Positions 16,820-25,473 are shown, counted from the first letter of the stretch. The stretch is 64,000 nucleotides of DNA from Paenibacillus tundrae (GCF_036884255.1 NZ_CP145605.1:2232001-2296000); one strand, 5' to 3'. The notes: generated by a model from the sequence alone, not told the origin. Numbers and translations are program-made.

Positions 16820-18241
16820 ATGCAAAATACTCATTTACGTACATATGTGAAGAAGCACCCAGACAATAAAATGGCTTGGTATTTGCTTGGCAAGGAGTAC
16901 TTGAATGAAGGCCAAGAAGCCAAAGCCAATTACTGCTTTCAACAGGCTGGGGAGGTATATGAAGCTTTTGAGCGCAGTAAAGCGCCAGCAGATATATGGG
17001 TGGATTATCAGAATAAACTCGTGGAGATGGGCGAGCAAAAAGAGAAGAAACAACGGGTTCGCAAGTTATGGTTAACCTTGGTCATGTTGCTAGTGCTTGC
17101 GTTGGTACCGCCTGCCGATGCTCCTGGCTTCAGCCGTGATACAGCCACAGCACTCACAGATGCGCTGGCTGCAACAGATGATCAGGAAGAACAAGCTGGG
17201 GAAGCATCAGTTGCAGATCCAGAGGGGAATGATTCCAGTGTATTTACTGCCGGGAGCTTCGGGGGTGGAAGTCAGGGCGAAACTGCATTAGCTGCAGCCT
17301 GGGCTGGTGCGGGATCGAACGTGCAGACGTCAGCCGTTCTCGGTATGCAGGTGTCTGGTCAATGGTCGTTGTGGAAGCGTATTATGCCAGTAAAGTACAT
17401 CATACAGACCAACAACAAAGGAAGATTGACAGCCCAAAGCTATGATGCGAAACAGTGTGACTGTGAACCTCCAGAGGTTTCAAAGGAAGTGAAACAGTTG
17501 GCGGCGGCTTGGACGGCCAAGCAAGAGGTGGCAGTATCGCTGTCTAGTGCAATCGGATCTTATCGGAAAAAGAATGGAGCTTGGCCCAAAAATGTAAACC
17601 AACTTGCGCAGCCGTTTCCTAATAATGTGCTAGGTGAGACCTCGCCCGGCATGAGTCAAATGTTTCCTGTTCTACTTGCAATGCATCAACAAGGTAAGGC
17701 AACTAAGCCTCAAATGGGTACCGCTGCAGGCGACAATACAGTAGATTCAGCCGATGTGTTTGGAGATACGCTAGGTGGTGTGCCTTTCCTGAAGGAACCG
17801 CTCGAGATTGTTGTGGATAAGAAGAATCACAGGCTTGCGCTCCTCAGTGGGGACACGATTATTCGCAATTATGAGGTGGGTCTAGGCGGGGATCGAACGC
17901 CAGAAGGTACCTTTGTCATCAGCGATAAAGTGGTTAATCCAAATGGCCGCTCCAACGGAGAGTTTGGGACAAGGGGAATGCAGCTCTCGGATACCAATTA
18001 TGCCATCCATGGGACCAACGAGCCAGATAGTATCGGACTAGATAAATCCCTTGGATGTGTGAGGATGAACAAGGCAGATGTGGAAGAGCTATTCGCACTT
18101 GCTCCTCAGGGAACTCCCGTGCGGATTGGGGCGGATCTGCTTCCGAATACCGTGGTTGTTCCAGAAGCGAAAGATCGCTACAAGGACACGCTTGTGCCTA
18201 AGCAAAATAATCCGAACAAGACGTATCACTGGTTGAACTAG
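16820..18241 (+). CDS. L,D-transpeptidase (YkuD domain) with TPR-like N-terminus
   Basis: A 473-residue cell-wall enzyme that makes L,D-crosslinks in peptidoglycan. Residues 1-70 form a TPR-like cytoplasmic part (MAWYLLGKEYLNEGQEAKAN). One transmembrane helix lies near residues 82-97. A long external linker follows and then the YkuD domain (about 325-455) with HGTNEPDSIGLDKSLGCVRM. The usual S-H-G-C is S-L-G-C here, so the conserved histidine next to the catalytic cysteine is replaced. ATG 16820 is chosen over 16808 because GGAGG at 16810-16814 serves it. It is an unusual membrane-anchored layout instead of a LysM-YkuD secreted one. Confidence 0.88.
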   Translation: MQNTHLRTYVKKHPDNKMAWYLLGKEYLNEGQEAKANYCFQQAGEVYEAFERSKAPADIWVDYQNKLVEMGEQKEKKQRVRKLWLTLVMLLVLALVPPADAPGFSRDTATALTDALAATDDQEEQAGEASVADPEGNDSSVFTAGSFGGGSQGETALAAAWAGAGSNVQTSAVLGMQVSGQWSLWKRIMPVKYIIQTNNKGRLTAQSYDAKQCDCEPPEVSKEVKQLAAAWTAKQEVAVSLSSAIGSYRKKNGAWPKNVNQLAQPFPNNVLGETSPGMSQMFPVLLAMHQQGKATKPQMGTAAGDNTVDSADVFGDTLGGVPFLKEPLEIVVDKKNHRLALLSGDTIIRNYEVGLGGDRTPEGTFVISDKVVNPNGRSNGEFGTRGMQLSDTNYAIHGTNEPDSIGLDKSLGCVRMNKADVEELFALAPQGTPVRIGADLLPNTVVVPEAKDRYKDTLVPKQNNPNKTYHWLN

Positions 18242-18339
18242 GTACATACATGGCACATTAATGCACCTTCATTATCATCGAACTGCCCTTATACAGCCTG
18301 CTAATGATTATGTAAAATGTAAAGCATGGGTTGGTTCAT

Positions 18340-18477
18340 TTACATATTGGCGATAATAATCAGTGCGCTGATAATAATGATTAATCCGACCACACTGGCT
18401 GCTGTCCAGATGATAGCTTTTCGATTCACTTCTTCTTTTTTCTGCTGAAGTGTTGGTGGTTTACGTTTGGGAGCCAT
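18340..18477 (-). CDS. Small basic single-pass membrane protein (45 aa)
   Basis: A 45-residue peptide with a perfect GGAGG eight bases before its ATG. It starts MAPKRKPPTLQQKKEEVNRK, a strongly basic cytoplasmic stretch, and then has one hydrophobic helix (residues 22-44, rich in isoleucine). The layout positive-inside, helix at the C-terminus is that of a tail-anchored micropeptide. It lies in the 570-base space between the L,D-transpeptidase and pyrD. No family recognised. Confidence 0.65.
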   Translation of the reverse strand: MAPKRKPPTLQQKKEEVNRKAIIWTAASVVGLIIIISALIIIANM

Positions 18478-18817
18478 AAGCTGTTCCTCCTTATCATCGA
18501 GCTGTTGTTCATGTGACTATGGTATCATTGTAAAGAATTCCCCTTCTCTTTTCCAGTATGCAGGTAGATTTCTTATCATGCCTTTTTGAAATAAGAAATC
18601 AGGTATCGCGTGTAAGGTTCTGATCATAGCATTCTTATGGAAAGCGTATACTTGTATCCGATCTTTGGATGATCTGAATAAATGATTGTGTCTATACGTA
18701 AATTACTTTCCTTTTGAAGAAGAAACGGATAGACTTGTGTATAGAGTGTTTTTTTACATATGAAAAGACGGGAGAGCCTTTTTTAAAAGCGTACCGGACG
18801 AGAACGGAGTGAACGAT
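18478..18817 (+). promoter_or_regulatory. pyrD upstream region with possible attenuator
   Basis: No gene is seen here. A perfect 10-bp hairpin pairs 18567-18576 (GATTTCTTAT) with 18591-18600. Further down, GTCTAT (18690-18695) could pair with ATAGAC (18729-18734), or the overlapping TCTATAC (18691-18697) with GTATAGA (18739-18745), the latter followed by seven T residues (18749-18755). Mutually exclusive pairings before a T run suggest, weakly, transcription attenuation. Confidence 0.3.
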
Positions 18818-19915
18818 TTGTTATACAGAAGTCTTGCAAAACCGCTATTGTTCAAAATGGATCCTGAGCAGGCTCATCATCTCATTATTGGTGGCCTTAG
18901 TGGTATGGGGAGCATACGCCCGGTGCCTTCTGGTTTACGTGTAATGTATGGTGTGCGTGAAACGGCTGATCTCGCAGTGGATATGTTTGGATGCCACTTC
19001 CCTACGCCTGTAGGATTAGCAGCAGGCCTGGACAAAAATGGACAAGCTGTAACGGGGTTCTCTTCAATTGGATTTGGGTTCATGGAGGTTGGGACTGTGA
19101 CGCCTCTAGCACAGCCAGGAAACGATCAGCCACGATTGTTCCGTTTGCCTCCCGATGAGGCGTTAGTGAACCGTATGGGGTTCAATAACCTGGGTGCGGA
19201 AGCAATGGCAGGTGAACTATCTCGTCTGAAGGAACGCCGTATTCCAGTTGCTGTGAATATCGGTAAGAACAAGGCAACGCCAAATGAAGAGGCACATCTG
19301 GATTATGCGAAGTGCATCCGAGCACTATACCAATATGCTGATCTGTTTGTCGTGAATATAAGCTCACCAAATACACCGGATTTGCGTAATCTGCAACATG
19401 GGAATGAATTAAAAGAATTGCTTGCTGCAGTTATGAATGAGATGGAAGCCCAGCGAGCAAGTGTTGGTGGCGCAGCCAAATCCGTTCTTGTGAAAATTGC
19501 ACCAGATGTTAACGATCAGGAGCTTGAATATATGGTGAGAACGATAGCTGATAGCGGTGTAGCTGGTATTATCGCAACCAATACGACGATTAGTCGGGAG
19601 GGGCTGTCTCACCAACACGCGAAGGAAACAGGTGGACTAAGCGGTAAACCGCTCCGTGATCGCTCTACGGAAATCATTCGTCAGATCTATCGCCAGACCG
19701 AAGGTAAGCTCCCGATTATCGGCTCAGGTGGTATTTTTACAAGCGAGGACGCTTATGAGAAAATTAAGGCGGGAGCAAGCCTTGTGGAAATTTATACAGC
19801 TCTGATCTATGAAGGGCCAGAAATAAACCGCCGCATCCATGCCGGATTACGCGAATTGTTGCGCCAAGACGGGTATAGTCATATTTCCGAAGCGGTAGGT
19901 GCGGAGCACAAGTAA
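18818..19915 (+). CDS. pyrD: Dihydroorotate dehydrogenase (quinone), class 2 PyrD
   Basis: A membrane-associated FMN enzyme that oxidises dihydroorotate to orotate with quinone in pyrimidine synthesis. The N-terminal helical extension (MLYRSLAKPLLFKMDPEQAH) marks class 2. Substrate and FMN motifs include GLAAGLDKNGQAV, NRMGFNN, VVNISSPNTPDLR (catalytic Ser in the SSPNT loop) and GSGGIFTSEDA. The TTG at 18818 (about 365 residues) is preferred: GGAGTGA lies eight bases upstream and the product begins like other class 2 enzymes; the GTG at 18809 is the alternative. It stands outside any pyr operon, as is usual for class 2 genes. Confidence 0.92.
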   Translation: MLYRSLAKPLLFKMDPEQAHHLIIGGLSGMGSIRPVPSGLRVMYGVRETADLAVDMFGCHFPTPVGLAAGLDKNGQAVTGFSSIGFGFMEVGTVTPLAQPGNDQPRLFRLPPDEALVNRMGFNNLGAEAMAGELSRLKERRIPVAVNIGKNKATPNEEAHLDYAKCIRALYQYADLFVVNISSPNTPDLRNLQHGNELKELLAAVMNEMEAQRASVGGAAKSVLVKIAPDVNDQELEYMVRTIADSGVAGIIATNTTISREGLSHQHAKETGGLSGKPLRDRSTEIIRQIYRQTEGKLPIIGSGGIFTSEDAYEKIKAGASLVEIYTALIYEGPEINRRIHAGLRELLRQDGYSHISEAVGAEHK

Positions 19916-20047
19916 GAAGAGAAGGAAGTTCCCCAACAGCAAAACATAGAAGCTTGGAAGAGGTTAAGTGTACGGGACTCTTCCCCCCGACAAACATCAT
20001 GTATAATAGGTAATATAGGGGACGCTATAGAGACAGGAGGCATAAGC

Positions 20048-20863
20048 ATGGACGGTAGAGACTGGGGTACATTTTTACTTCCTTATGAACAAGCGGTAGA
20101 GGAATTGAAGGTTAAGTTCAAGACGATGCGGGCGGAGCTGAAGAAAAGGGAAGAATACGCTCCAATCGAATTCGTGACGGGTCGTGTCAAAAAAATATCC
20201 AGCATTTTGGAGAAGTCCAGGCGTTTGAATGTGCCGCTGGATCAGGTAGAAACCGGGATAGAGGATATTGCAGGAATACGGATTATGTGTCAGTTCGTGG
20301 ATGATATTCGTCGAGTAGCCGAATATATTCGCGCACGTAAAGATCTAACCGTTCTCATTGAAAAAGATTACATTACCAACTTCAAAGAGAGTGGATACCG
20401 CAGTTTCCATATGATCATTGAATATCCTGTTCAGACGGCACTTGGACAAAAGATCGTGTTGGCCGAGATTCAGATCCGGACGTTAGCGATGAATTTCTGG
20501 GCGACCATCGAACACTCCCTCAGTTATAAGTTTCGGGAGAGTCTTCCCGATGATATGCGAGCTAGGCTGAAAAAGACGGCTGAAGCGGCATTTGTACTTG
20601 ATAATGAGATGTCTGCAATTCGATTGCAAATCCTTGAGGCACAGAAGGCATTTGAGGATGACTCTAATATCGTATCAAGAACACTGAACATCATACATCA
20701 ATTGTATTTCTACCATCTGGTGAATGAAGCAATTGAAGCTCAGAAACGGTTCAATGATTACTGGGAGCGTCATGACATGGAAGGGCTGAAAGACCTTCTA
20801 GATGATGTGAAGGCACTTTTGAACAATGCGAGGAAGGGCGAGAACCCAGATGAACAGCTATGA
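20048..20863 (+). CDS. Small alarmone synthetase (RelA/SpoT synthetase domain)
   Basis: A cytoplasmic (p)ppGpp synthetase of 271 residues with only the synthetase domain; no hydrolase, TGS or ACT domains. Motifs are the ATP-binding VTGRVKKISSILEKSRR, the G-loop region GIEDIAGIRIMCQFVDDI, YRSFHMIIEYP and EIQIRTLAMNFWATIEHSL. This matches the RelQ/SasB type (about 210 residues), but it carries an extra C-terminal 55-60 residues rich in charged helices. AGGAGG lies just before the ATG. The downstream DUF309 gene overlaps by 14 bases, so the two are likely translationally linked. Confidence 0.9.
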   Translation: MDGRDWGTFLLPYEQAVEELKVKFKTMRAELKKREEYAPIEFVTGRVKKISSILEKSRRLNVPLDQVETGIEDIAGIRIMCQFVDDIRRVAEYIRARKDLTVLIEKDYITNFKESGYRSFHMIIEYPVQTALGQKIVLAEIQIRTLAMNFWATIEHSLSYKFRESLPDDMRARLKKTAEAAFVLDNEMSAIRLQILEAQKAFEDDSNIVSRTLNIIHQLYFYHLVNEAIEAQKRFNDYWERHDMEGLKDLLDDVKALLNNARKGENPDEQL

Positions 20864-21332
20864 GCCACTGTACATCGACTACTTAATCTACTTTAATCGT
20901 GATCAGGACTATTTTGAATGCCATGAAGTGTTGGAAGAGCTGTGGTTGAAATGTGATCGTGATTCATTCTATAAAGGGATGCTGCAAATTGCTGTTGGAC
21001 TGTATCATTTTAGAAACGGCAATCTTCGTGGAGCGCGGATGATGTTTCAAAGTGCAGTAGAGCTTCTGGAGGCGTATCCTGCTGCTCAACAGGGAATTGA
21101 GCTTGGACGATTAGTCCAAGAAGTTCGTGAGCTATTAGAGGGGCTGACAGTTTCAGATTCGGGCAGCTTCCCTTATCGTGATCTCACGATTGTGATTCAA
21201 GATGAAGCGCTGATTCAGGCTGTTAGCCAAAGAAGCCAGCACGTCAAGCCTAACATACCGCAGCGGCGAAGTCCGACGCGTGGACGGATCTATGAAGAGA
21301 AGATGAAGGCTTTGCAGCAGAAAGAGCAATAA
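20850..21332 (+). CDS. DUF309 family protein
   Basis: A 160-residue cytoplasmic helical protein. The DUF309 signature is YFNRDQDYFECHEVLEELW followed by a helical half (GMLQIAVGLYHFRNGNLRGA), a fold with a conserved E-C-H-E-V-L-E metal-like motif. Function of the family is unknown. The C-terminal 50 residues are basic and probably disordered. The ATG at 20850 overlaps the end of the alarmone synthetase by 14 bases. Confidence 0.85.
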   Translation: MNSYEPLYIDYLIYFNRDQDYFECHEVLEELWLKCDRDSFYKGMLQIAVGLYHFRNGNLRGARMMFQSAVELLEAYPAAQQGIELGRLVQEVRELLEGLTVSDSGSFPYRDLTIVIQDEALIQAVSQRSQHVKPNIPQRRSPTRGRIYEEKMKALQQKEQ

Positions 21333-21408
21333 GACGGAATACATGATTACTCAAGCATAATTATCCTTACTGATAGGGCTGTGATAGCCTTGCAGGACAA
21401 ATATAAAA

Positions 21409-21448
21409 AACACCCCGATCAAGCCATTCAGGCTATCGGGGTGTTTCG
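21409..21448. terminator. Terminator after the alarmone synthetase/DUF309 operon
   Basis: A perfect 11-bp stem AACACCCCGAT (21409-21419) with its complement at 21435-21445, with a T tail on the plus strand and an A run upstream giving a T tail for the minus strand. Confidence 0.88.
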
Positions 21449-21562
21449 TATTCTAGCGATGGATAAAGAAGGAGGGACAAGCATTGAGCAGTGCAACCTA
21501 AATGCTTGTCCCTCCATCAACAACATCTCCAAGTAACGGTGTCCATAACAGTGAACTTGTGC

Positions 21563-22108
21563 TTAGCTTGCTGCAGGCGTTGCGTTTTCCTTGTATTTGT
21601 CAAAGAATTGTTTGTAGTCATCCAGGGTATAGCCGTTATCACTGCCATTCTCCTGAAGTCCGCCCACCATGCGATCCTTCTCAACACCGTCTTGGTAATA
21701 AACAAGCGTTGGTGTGAACTCGATATTGTAATCTGTCCATCCAGAGTCAAACTCACGTAGGTTGAACTGCGGCAATTGGATACCTTCTTGATCTACGAGC
21801 GGCATCAATTGAGGCGTTGTAGCACGGCAGTGTGAGCAATCCGATGCGAAGAAATAAACAAAAAAGCTTTCTTTGTTATCAATCTTAGCTTTCATGTCAT
21901 CAGGCAAAATAATTTGTTGGTAATTCGGATCATCGAGTAATTCGCGAGTAGCTGAAGTGAGCTTGGAAGCCGGAATACCATACGCATTCTCTACAGCATC
22001 CATCTGCTTCTTGGATTGTTGATTCACCAGTACAAGTGCAGCTAGCAAAATGACAAAAATGCCTAGGAAAATAAGGATCGTGGCACTTTTCTTTTTCTTA
22101 GATTTCAT
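21563..22108 (-). CDS. Membrane-anchored thioredoxin-like protein
   Basis: A 181-residue oxidoreductase. After a lysine-rich start (MKSKKKKSATIL) a signal anchor covers residues 9-27. The external thioredoxin-fold domain contains the active site SDCSHCRATTPQL and the cis-proline segment EFTPTLVYY. The C-S-H-C centre suggests an oxidising or BdbA/StoA-like role rather than reduction, but this is inference. ATG 22108 is chosen because GGGGGATG lies before it; the open frame extends 36 codons upstream with no ribosome site. It is a single gene convergent with the DUF309 operon. Confidence 0.85.
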   Translation of the reverse strand: MKSKKKKSATILIFLGIFVILLAALVLVNQQSKKQMDAVENAYGIPASKLTSATRELLDDPNYQQIILPDDMKAKIDNKESFFVYFFASDCSHCRATTPQLMPLVDQEGIQLPQFNLREFDSGWTDYNIEFTPTLVYYQDGVEKDRMVGGLQENGSDNGYTLDDYKQFFDKYKENATPAAS

Positions 22109-22350
22109 TGAACATCCCCCATTATTGATATCATGATATGGCTTTGGCAAAAATAGAGTCTGGGATAATATGCATAATAAACCGAATTTTTGCTCAAGAA
22201 TTAACCTACTTGTCATTATACAACATTACAGGCTGTAGTGGAATATCTACTGAACCGATAAGACAGCAAAACTCGGATATGATAACATAGAGCAAGATGT
22301 AGGCATTCTAAGAGATGCTGGTATTTTAACAGGACAGGATGAGTGCAATT

Positions 22351-24042
22351 ATGGCTGTACAGCTACCTTTGAAATTTGCTGAGCGCATGAAAACATTGCT
22401 CGGTAATGAATTTGAACAATTTATGTCATCATATGATCAGTCCCCACACGCGGGGCTTAGAGTGAATACGTTAAAAATATCCATGGAGTCGTTCGAGCAA
22501 CTTGCTCCATTCGATCTGCGTCCTATTCCTTGGTGTGGGACAGGTTTTTATGTGCCTCACGGGGTGAAGCCGGGCTTGCATCCTTATTATCATGCGGGTC
22601 TATATTACATTCAAGAACCAAGTGCGATGGCCCCTGTTGAATTATTAGGCGTACAGCCAGGAGACCGAGTGCTTGATCTGTGTGCTGCGCCAGGAGGGAA
22701 GTCTACCCAGATAGCAGGCAAACTGCAAGGTAAAGGTGTGCTTGTAACCAATGACATTCATGCTGAACGAACGAAGGCACTCGCCAAAAACGTGGAATTG
22801 TACGGAGTTCGAAATGCAGTTGTGTTGAACGAATCTCCAGAGCGCATAGCAGGTGCATTTGAGCATTATTTTGATAAGGTCTTAATAGATGCTCCTTGTT
22901 CAGGGGAAGGTATGTTCCGCAAGGATGAGGACATGGTGAAATCATGGGAGGATCATTCCATTGATAAGTGTGTTCTGATGCAACGAGACATTCTAGAGAC
23001 GGCTGCAAGATTGCTGGCTCCAGGAGGTACGATCCTTTATTCGACATGCACATTCGCACCTGAAGAAAATGAAGCAATGATTGCGGAGTTTCTGCAGTTG
23101 AATCCTGATTTTGTTGTGAAAGACATCCCTAAGAAAGCAGGATTTGAGCCGGGTAGACCTGATTGGGTGCGTCAAACTATGCCAGAAACGGCTCAGGAGA
23201 CAGCATTGGTATTGGATCAAGTGGCTGGAACAGCGAGATTATGGCCTCATTTGTTAGAAGGGGAAGGTCATTATGTGGCAGTGCTACAGCATCGGAGTCA
23301 ATCTTTCGCTGGACAAGATCTGGTGGATTCAGAAGTGGATGACATTGCGGACGGAGTAGCAGATGATATAGCCCATGTCGATACTGAGCATGATTCAGAG
23401 CAAGAGCGTTTCATTGCAGCGTCTGCCCCCCTTAGTAAAGCGGATCGTAAACGAGAGCGTCTTCTGAGAACAGAGGCGAGAGAGAACAAACCTAGACAGG
23501 ACTATGATGGGAAATCGAAGGGGAAACAGGTGAAAGGAAGCGAACGTGGCGGACGCAAATCAGAGCGACGTGGACAGGGGCGTGGAACAGAGCAGCTGGA
23601 ACCGGAGATCATCTACAAGCAGTTTGTACAAGACCATCTGGGGATAGAGCTTCCAGGAGAAACGGTGTATTACGGTGACCGTGTATATCAATCTGCGGTA
23701 GGTGCTGAGCGTCTAAAGGGACTTAAAGTCATTCGTCCTGGATGGTTCATGGGAACGGTGAAAAATGGACGATTTGTGCCATCCCATCCGTTGGCGTGTG
23801 CGTTGCATATTGCAGAGGCAGTGCGAGTGATCAACCTGGATTCTGTAAATGGTGAGGCAGTAAGGTATCTAAAAGGAGAGACTTTAAATGTTGAGGAGTC
23901 TCGGGTTCAGCTCAAGGCGGGAGTAGTTGCCAAGGGTTATGCTTTAGTGTGTATTGATGGTTATGCCGCTGGCTGGGGAAAATGGCTGGATGGCGTGCTG
24001 AAAAATGAATATCCGGCAGGCTGGAGGTGGACATCGGTATGA
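22351..24042 (+). CDS. RsmF/RsmB-family rRNA cytosine-5 methyltransferase
   Basis: A 563-residue S-adenosylmethionine-dependent methyltransferase of the NOL1/NOP2/Sun family, probably acting on 16S rRNA. Motifs are the AdoMet loop DLCAAPGGKSTQIAGK, DAPCSGEGMFRKD with the conserved cysteine, and STCTFAPEENE with the catalytic cysteine. The C-terminal RNA-binding/PUA-like part begins near residue 420. Between them (about residues 320-410) is an unusual low-complexity linker, first acidic (DSEVDDIADGVADD) then strongly basic (SERGGRKSERRGQGRG). ATG 22351 is preferred; 22339 is possible. Overlaps the next gene by ATGA. Confidence 0.88.
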   Translation: MAVQLPLKFAERMKTLLGNEFEQFMSSYDQSPHAGLRVNTLKISMESFEQLAPFDLRPIPWCGTGFYVPHGVKPGLHPYYHAGLYYIQEPSAMAPVELLGVQPGDRVLDLCAAPGGKSTQIAGKLQGKGVLVTNDIHAERTKALAKNVELYGVRNAVVLNESPERIAGAFEHYFDKVLIDAPCSGEGMFRKDEDMVKSWEDHSIDKCVLMQRDILETAARLLAPGGTILYSTCTFAPEENEAMIAEFLQLNPDFVVKDIPKKAGFEPGRPDWVRQTMPETAQETALVLDQVAGTARLWPHLLEGEGHYVAVLQHRSQSFAGQDLVDSEVDDIADGVADDIAHVDTEHDSEQERFIAASAPLSKADRKRERLLRTEARENKPRQDYDGKSKGKQVKGSERGGRKSERRGQGRGTEQLEPEIIYKQFVQDHLGIELPGETVYYGDRVYQSAVGAERLKGLKVIRPGWFMGTVKNGRFVPSHPLACALHIAEAVRVINLDSVNGEAVRYLKGETLNVEESRVQLKAGVVAKGYALVCIDGYAAGWGKWLDGVLKNEYPAGWRWTSV

Positions 24043-24785
24043 GTGGAAAGGGAAAACAGACCTTACGTCTGGACAAGATCCTGAGTCATATGGGTGTGGG
24101 TACACGAAGTGAACTCAAAAAGTTAGTGAAGCAAGGCCGCATACAAGTGGATGGCAAGGCTGTGAAAGATAGCGGATTACAGGTGAATCCAGACCTGAAT
24201 GTCATCGAGGTAGATGGCGAACGGATCGTCTACCGGGAAATGATCTATCTGATGTTGCATAAACCCCCGGGTGTTGTGTCGGCTACCGAAGATAATAGAG
24301 ATCGAACGGTATTAGATTTACTCCGCAAAGAGGATCGTGTCTTCAACCCGTTCCCGGTTGGACGTCTGGATAAAGACACAGAAGGTCTGCTGATCCTAAC
24401 CAATGATGGGCCGCTTGCGCATGATCTTCTATCCCCACGTAAACACGTTCCTAAGACGTATGAAGCTCGTGTATTAGGACGGGTGGATGAAGAGGATATC
24501 CGGCAATTCAAGGCAGGTATACAGTTGGATGATGGCTATAAAACTTTACCGGCGGATTTAACGATTCTTCATCACGAAGAGACGGATGAGGGTGTGTATT
24601 CATCCATATCGTTGATTATTCACGAAGGCAAGTTTCACCAAGTAAAACGTATGTTTCAGGCTGTTGGCAAACGAGTGGTTTACCTTAAACGAGTAGCCAT
24701 GGGTGACCTGCAGCTAGCAGCCGATCTACCGATTGGCAGCTATCGCGAACTTACCGCAGAAGAATTAAATATTCTGCGCAAATAA
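24039..24785 (+). CDS. RsuA/RluB-family pseudouridine synthase
   Basis: A 248-residue enzyme that isomerises uridine in rRNA. An N-terminal S4 RNA-binding domain (LRLDKILSHMGVGTRSELKK) is followed by the RsuA catalytic domain with the active-site aspartate in GRLDKDTEGLLILTNDG and a later HEGKFHQVKRMFQAVGKRV. The choice between RsuA (16S) and RluB/E (23S) cannot be made from sequence alone; small size and E-G-K-F-H-Q favour RsuA. The ATG overlaps the stop codon of the methyltransferase gene (ATGA), so both rRNA modification enzymes are likely translated together. GGAGGTGG lies upstream. The GC-rich repeat array begins straight after the stop codon. Confidence 0.9.
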   Translation: MSGKGKQTLRLDKILSHMGVGTRSELKKLVKQGRIQVDGKAVKDSGLQVNPDLNVIEVDGERIVYREMIYLMLHKPPGVVSATEDNRDRTVLDLLRKEDRVFNPFPVGRLDKDTEGLLILTNDGPLAHDLLSPRKHVPKTYEARVLGRVDEEDIRQFKAGIQLDDGYKTLPADLTILHHEETDEGVYSSISLIIHEGKFHQVKRMFQAVGKRVVYLKRVAMGDLQLAADLPIGSYRELTAEELNILRK

Positions 24786-25294
24786 GCTCCCGCCCTTCGC
24801 GGAGCGGAGCAGGGAGCCCGGGCAAGGGGCGAAGCCTTGCCCCCGCGCCAAAGGCGCAAGCTCCCGCCCTTCGCGAAGCGGAGCAGGGAGCCCGGGCAAG
24901 GGGCGAAGCCTTGCCCACCGCGCCAAAGGCGCAAGCTCCCGCCCTTCGCGAAGCGGAGCAGGGAGCCCGGGCAAGGGGCGAAGCCTTGCCCACCGCGCCA
25001 AAGGCGCAAGCTCCCGCCCTTCGCGAAGCGGAGCAGGGAGCTCGGGCAAGGAGCGAAGCCTTGCCCCAGCGCCAAAGGCGCAAAGCTCCCGCCCTTCGCG
25101 AAGCGGAGCAGGGAGCCCCGGGCAAGTGGCGAAGCCTTGCCCCCAGCGCCAAAGGCGCAAAGCTCCCGCCCTTCGCGGAGCGGAGCAGGGAGCTCCGGGC
25201 AAGTGGCGAAGCCTTGCCCCCAGCGCCAAAGGCGCAAGCTCCCGCCCTTCGCGAAGCGGAGCAGGGAGCTCGGGCAAGGAGCGAAGCCTTGCCC
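24786..25294. repeat. GC-rich tandem repeat array, six full units and a partial seventh
   Basis: Units begin with GCTCCCGCCCTTCGCG at 24786, 24860, 24935, 25010, 25085, 25162 and 25238 (spacing 74, 75, 75, 75, 77 and 76 bases). Each full unit holds three hairpins: GCTCCC...GGGAGC, GGGCAAGG...CCTTGCCC, and GCGCC-AAA-GGCGC. Units differ by small indels and substitutions (for instance GAGCGAAG versus GGGCGAAG). It begins one base after the rsuA-type stop codon. Long frames are open on both strands because the repeat lacks stop codons, but there is no ribosome site, so coding is unlikely. GC content is visibly far above the neighbours. Confidence 0.95.
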
Positions 25295-25317
25295 GAAATG
25301 GTCCCAGTAAGCTTGGG

Positions 25318-25473
25318 CAGGATCACCGCTATATTTAGCGGTGATCCTGGCAGACAAGCGCTCCCACACCAACCGTGACATAGCAAGACCCGACCCACCG
25401 CCGTTTCCGCAAACGGGAGTCCAGAGGGCAGAGCCCTCTGGGGCCCTCCCTCGGAAGGGAGGGTTTGGGAGGG
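25318..25473. repeat. Cluster of four perfect hairpins after the tandem array
   Basis: A 14-bp perfect stem with a four-base loop pairs 25318-25331 (CAGGATCACCGCTA) with 25336-25349. Three more follow: CGTTT-CCGC-AAACG (25402-25415), CCAGAGGGC-AGA-GCCCTCTGG (25421-25441), and CCCTCCC-TCGGAA-GGGAGGG (25444-25463), the last with an additional GGGAGGG copy at 25467-25473. They precede the HAD gene. No T run, so they are not simple terminators. Confidence 0.9.

Noticed and set aside
24786-25294. CRISPR array
   Set aside because: The units are contiguous and identical along their whole length, with no unique spacers and no cas genes nearby.
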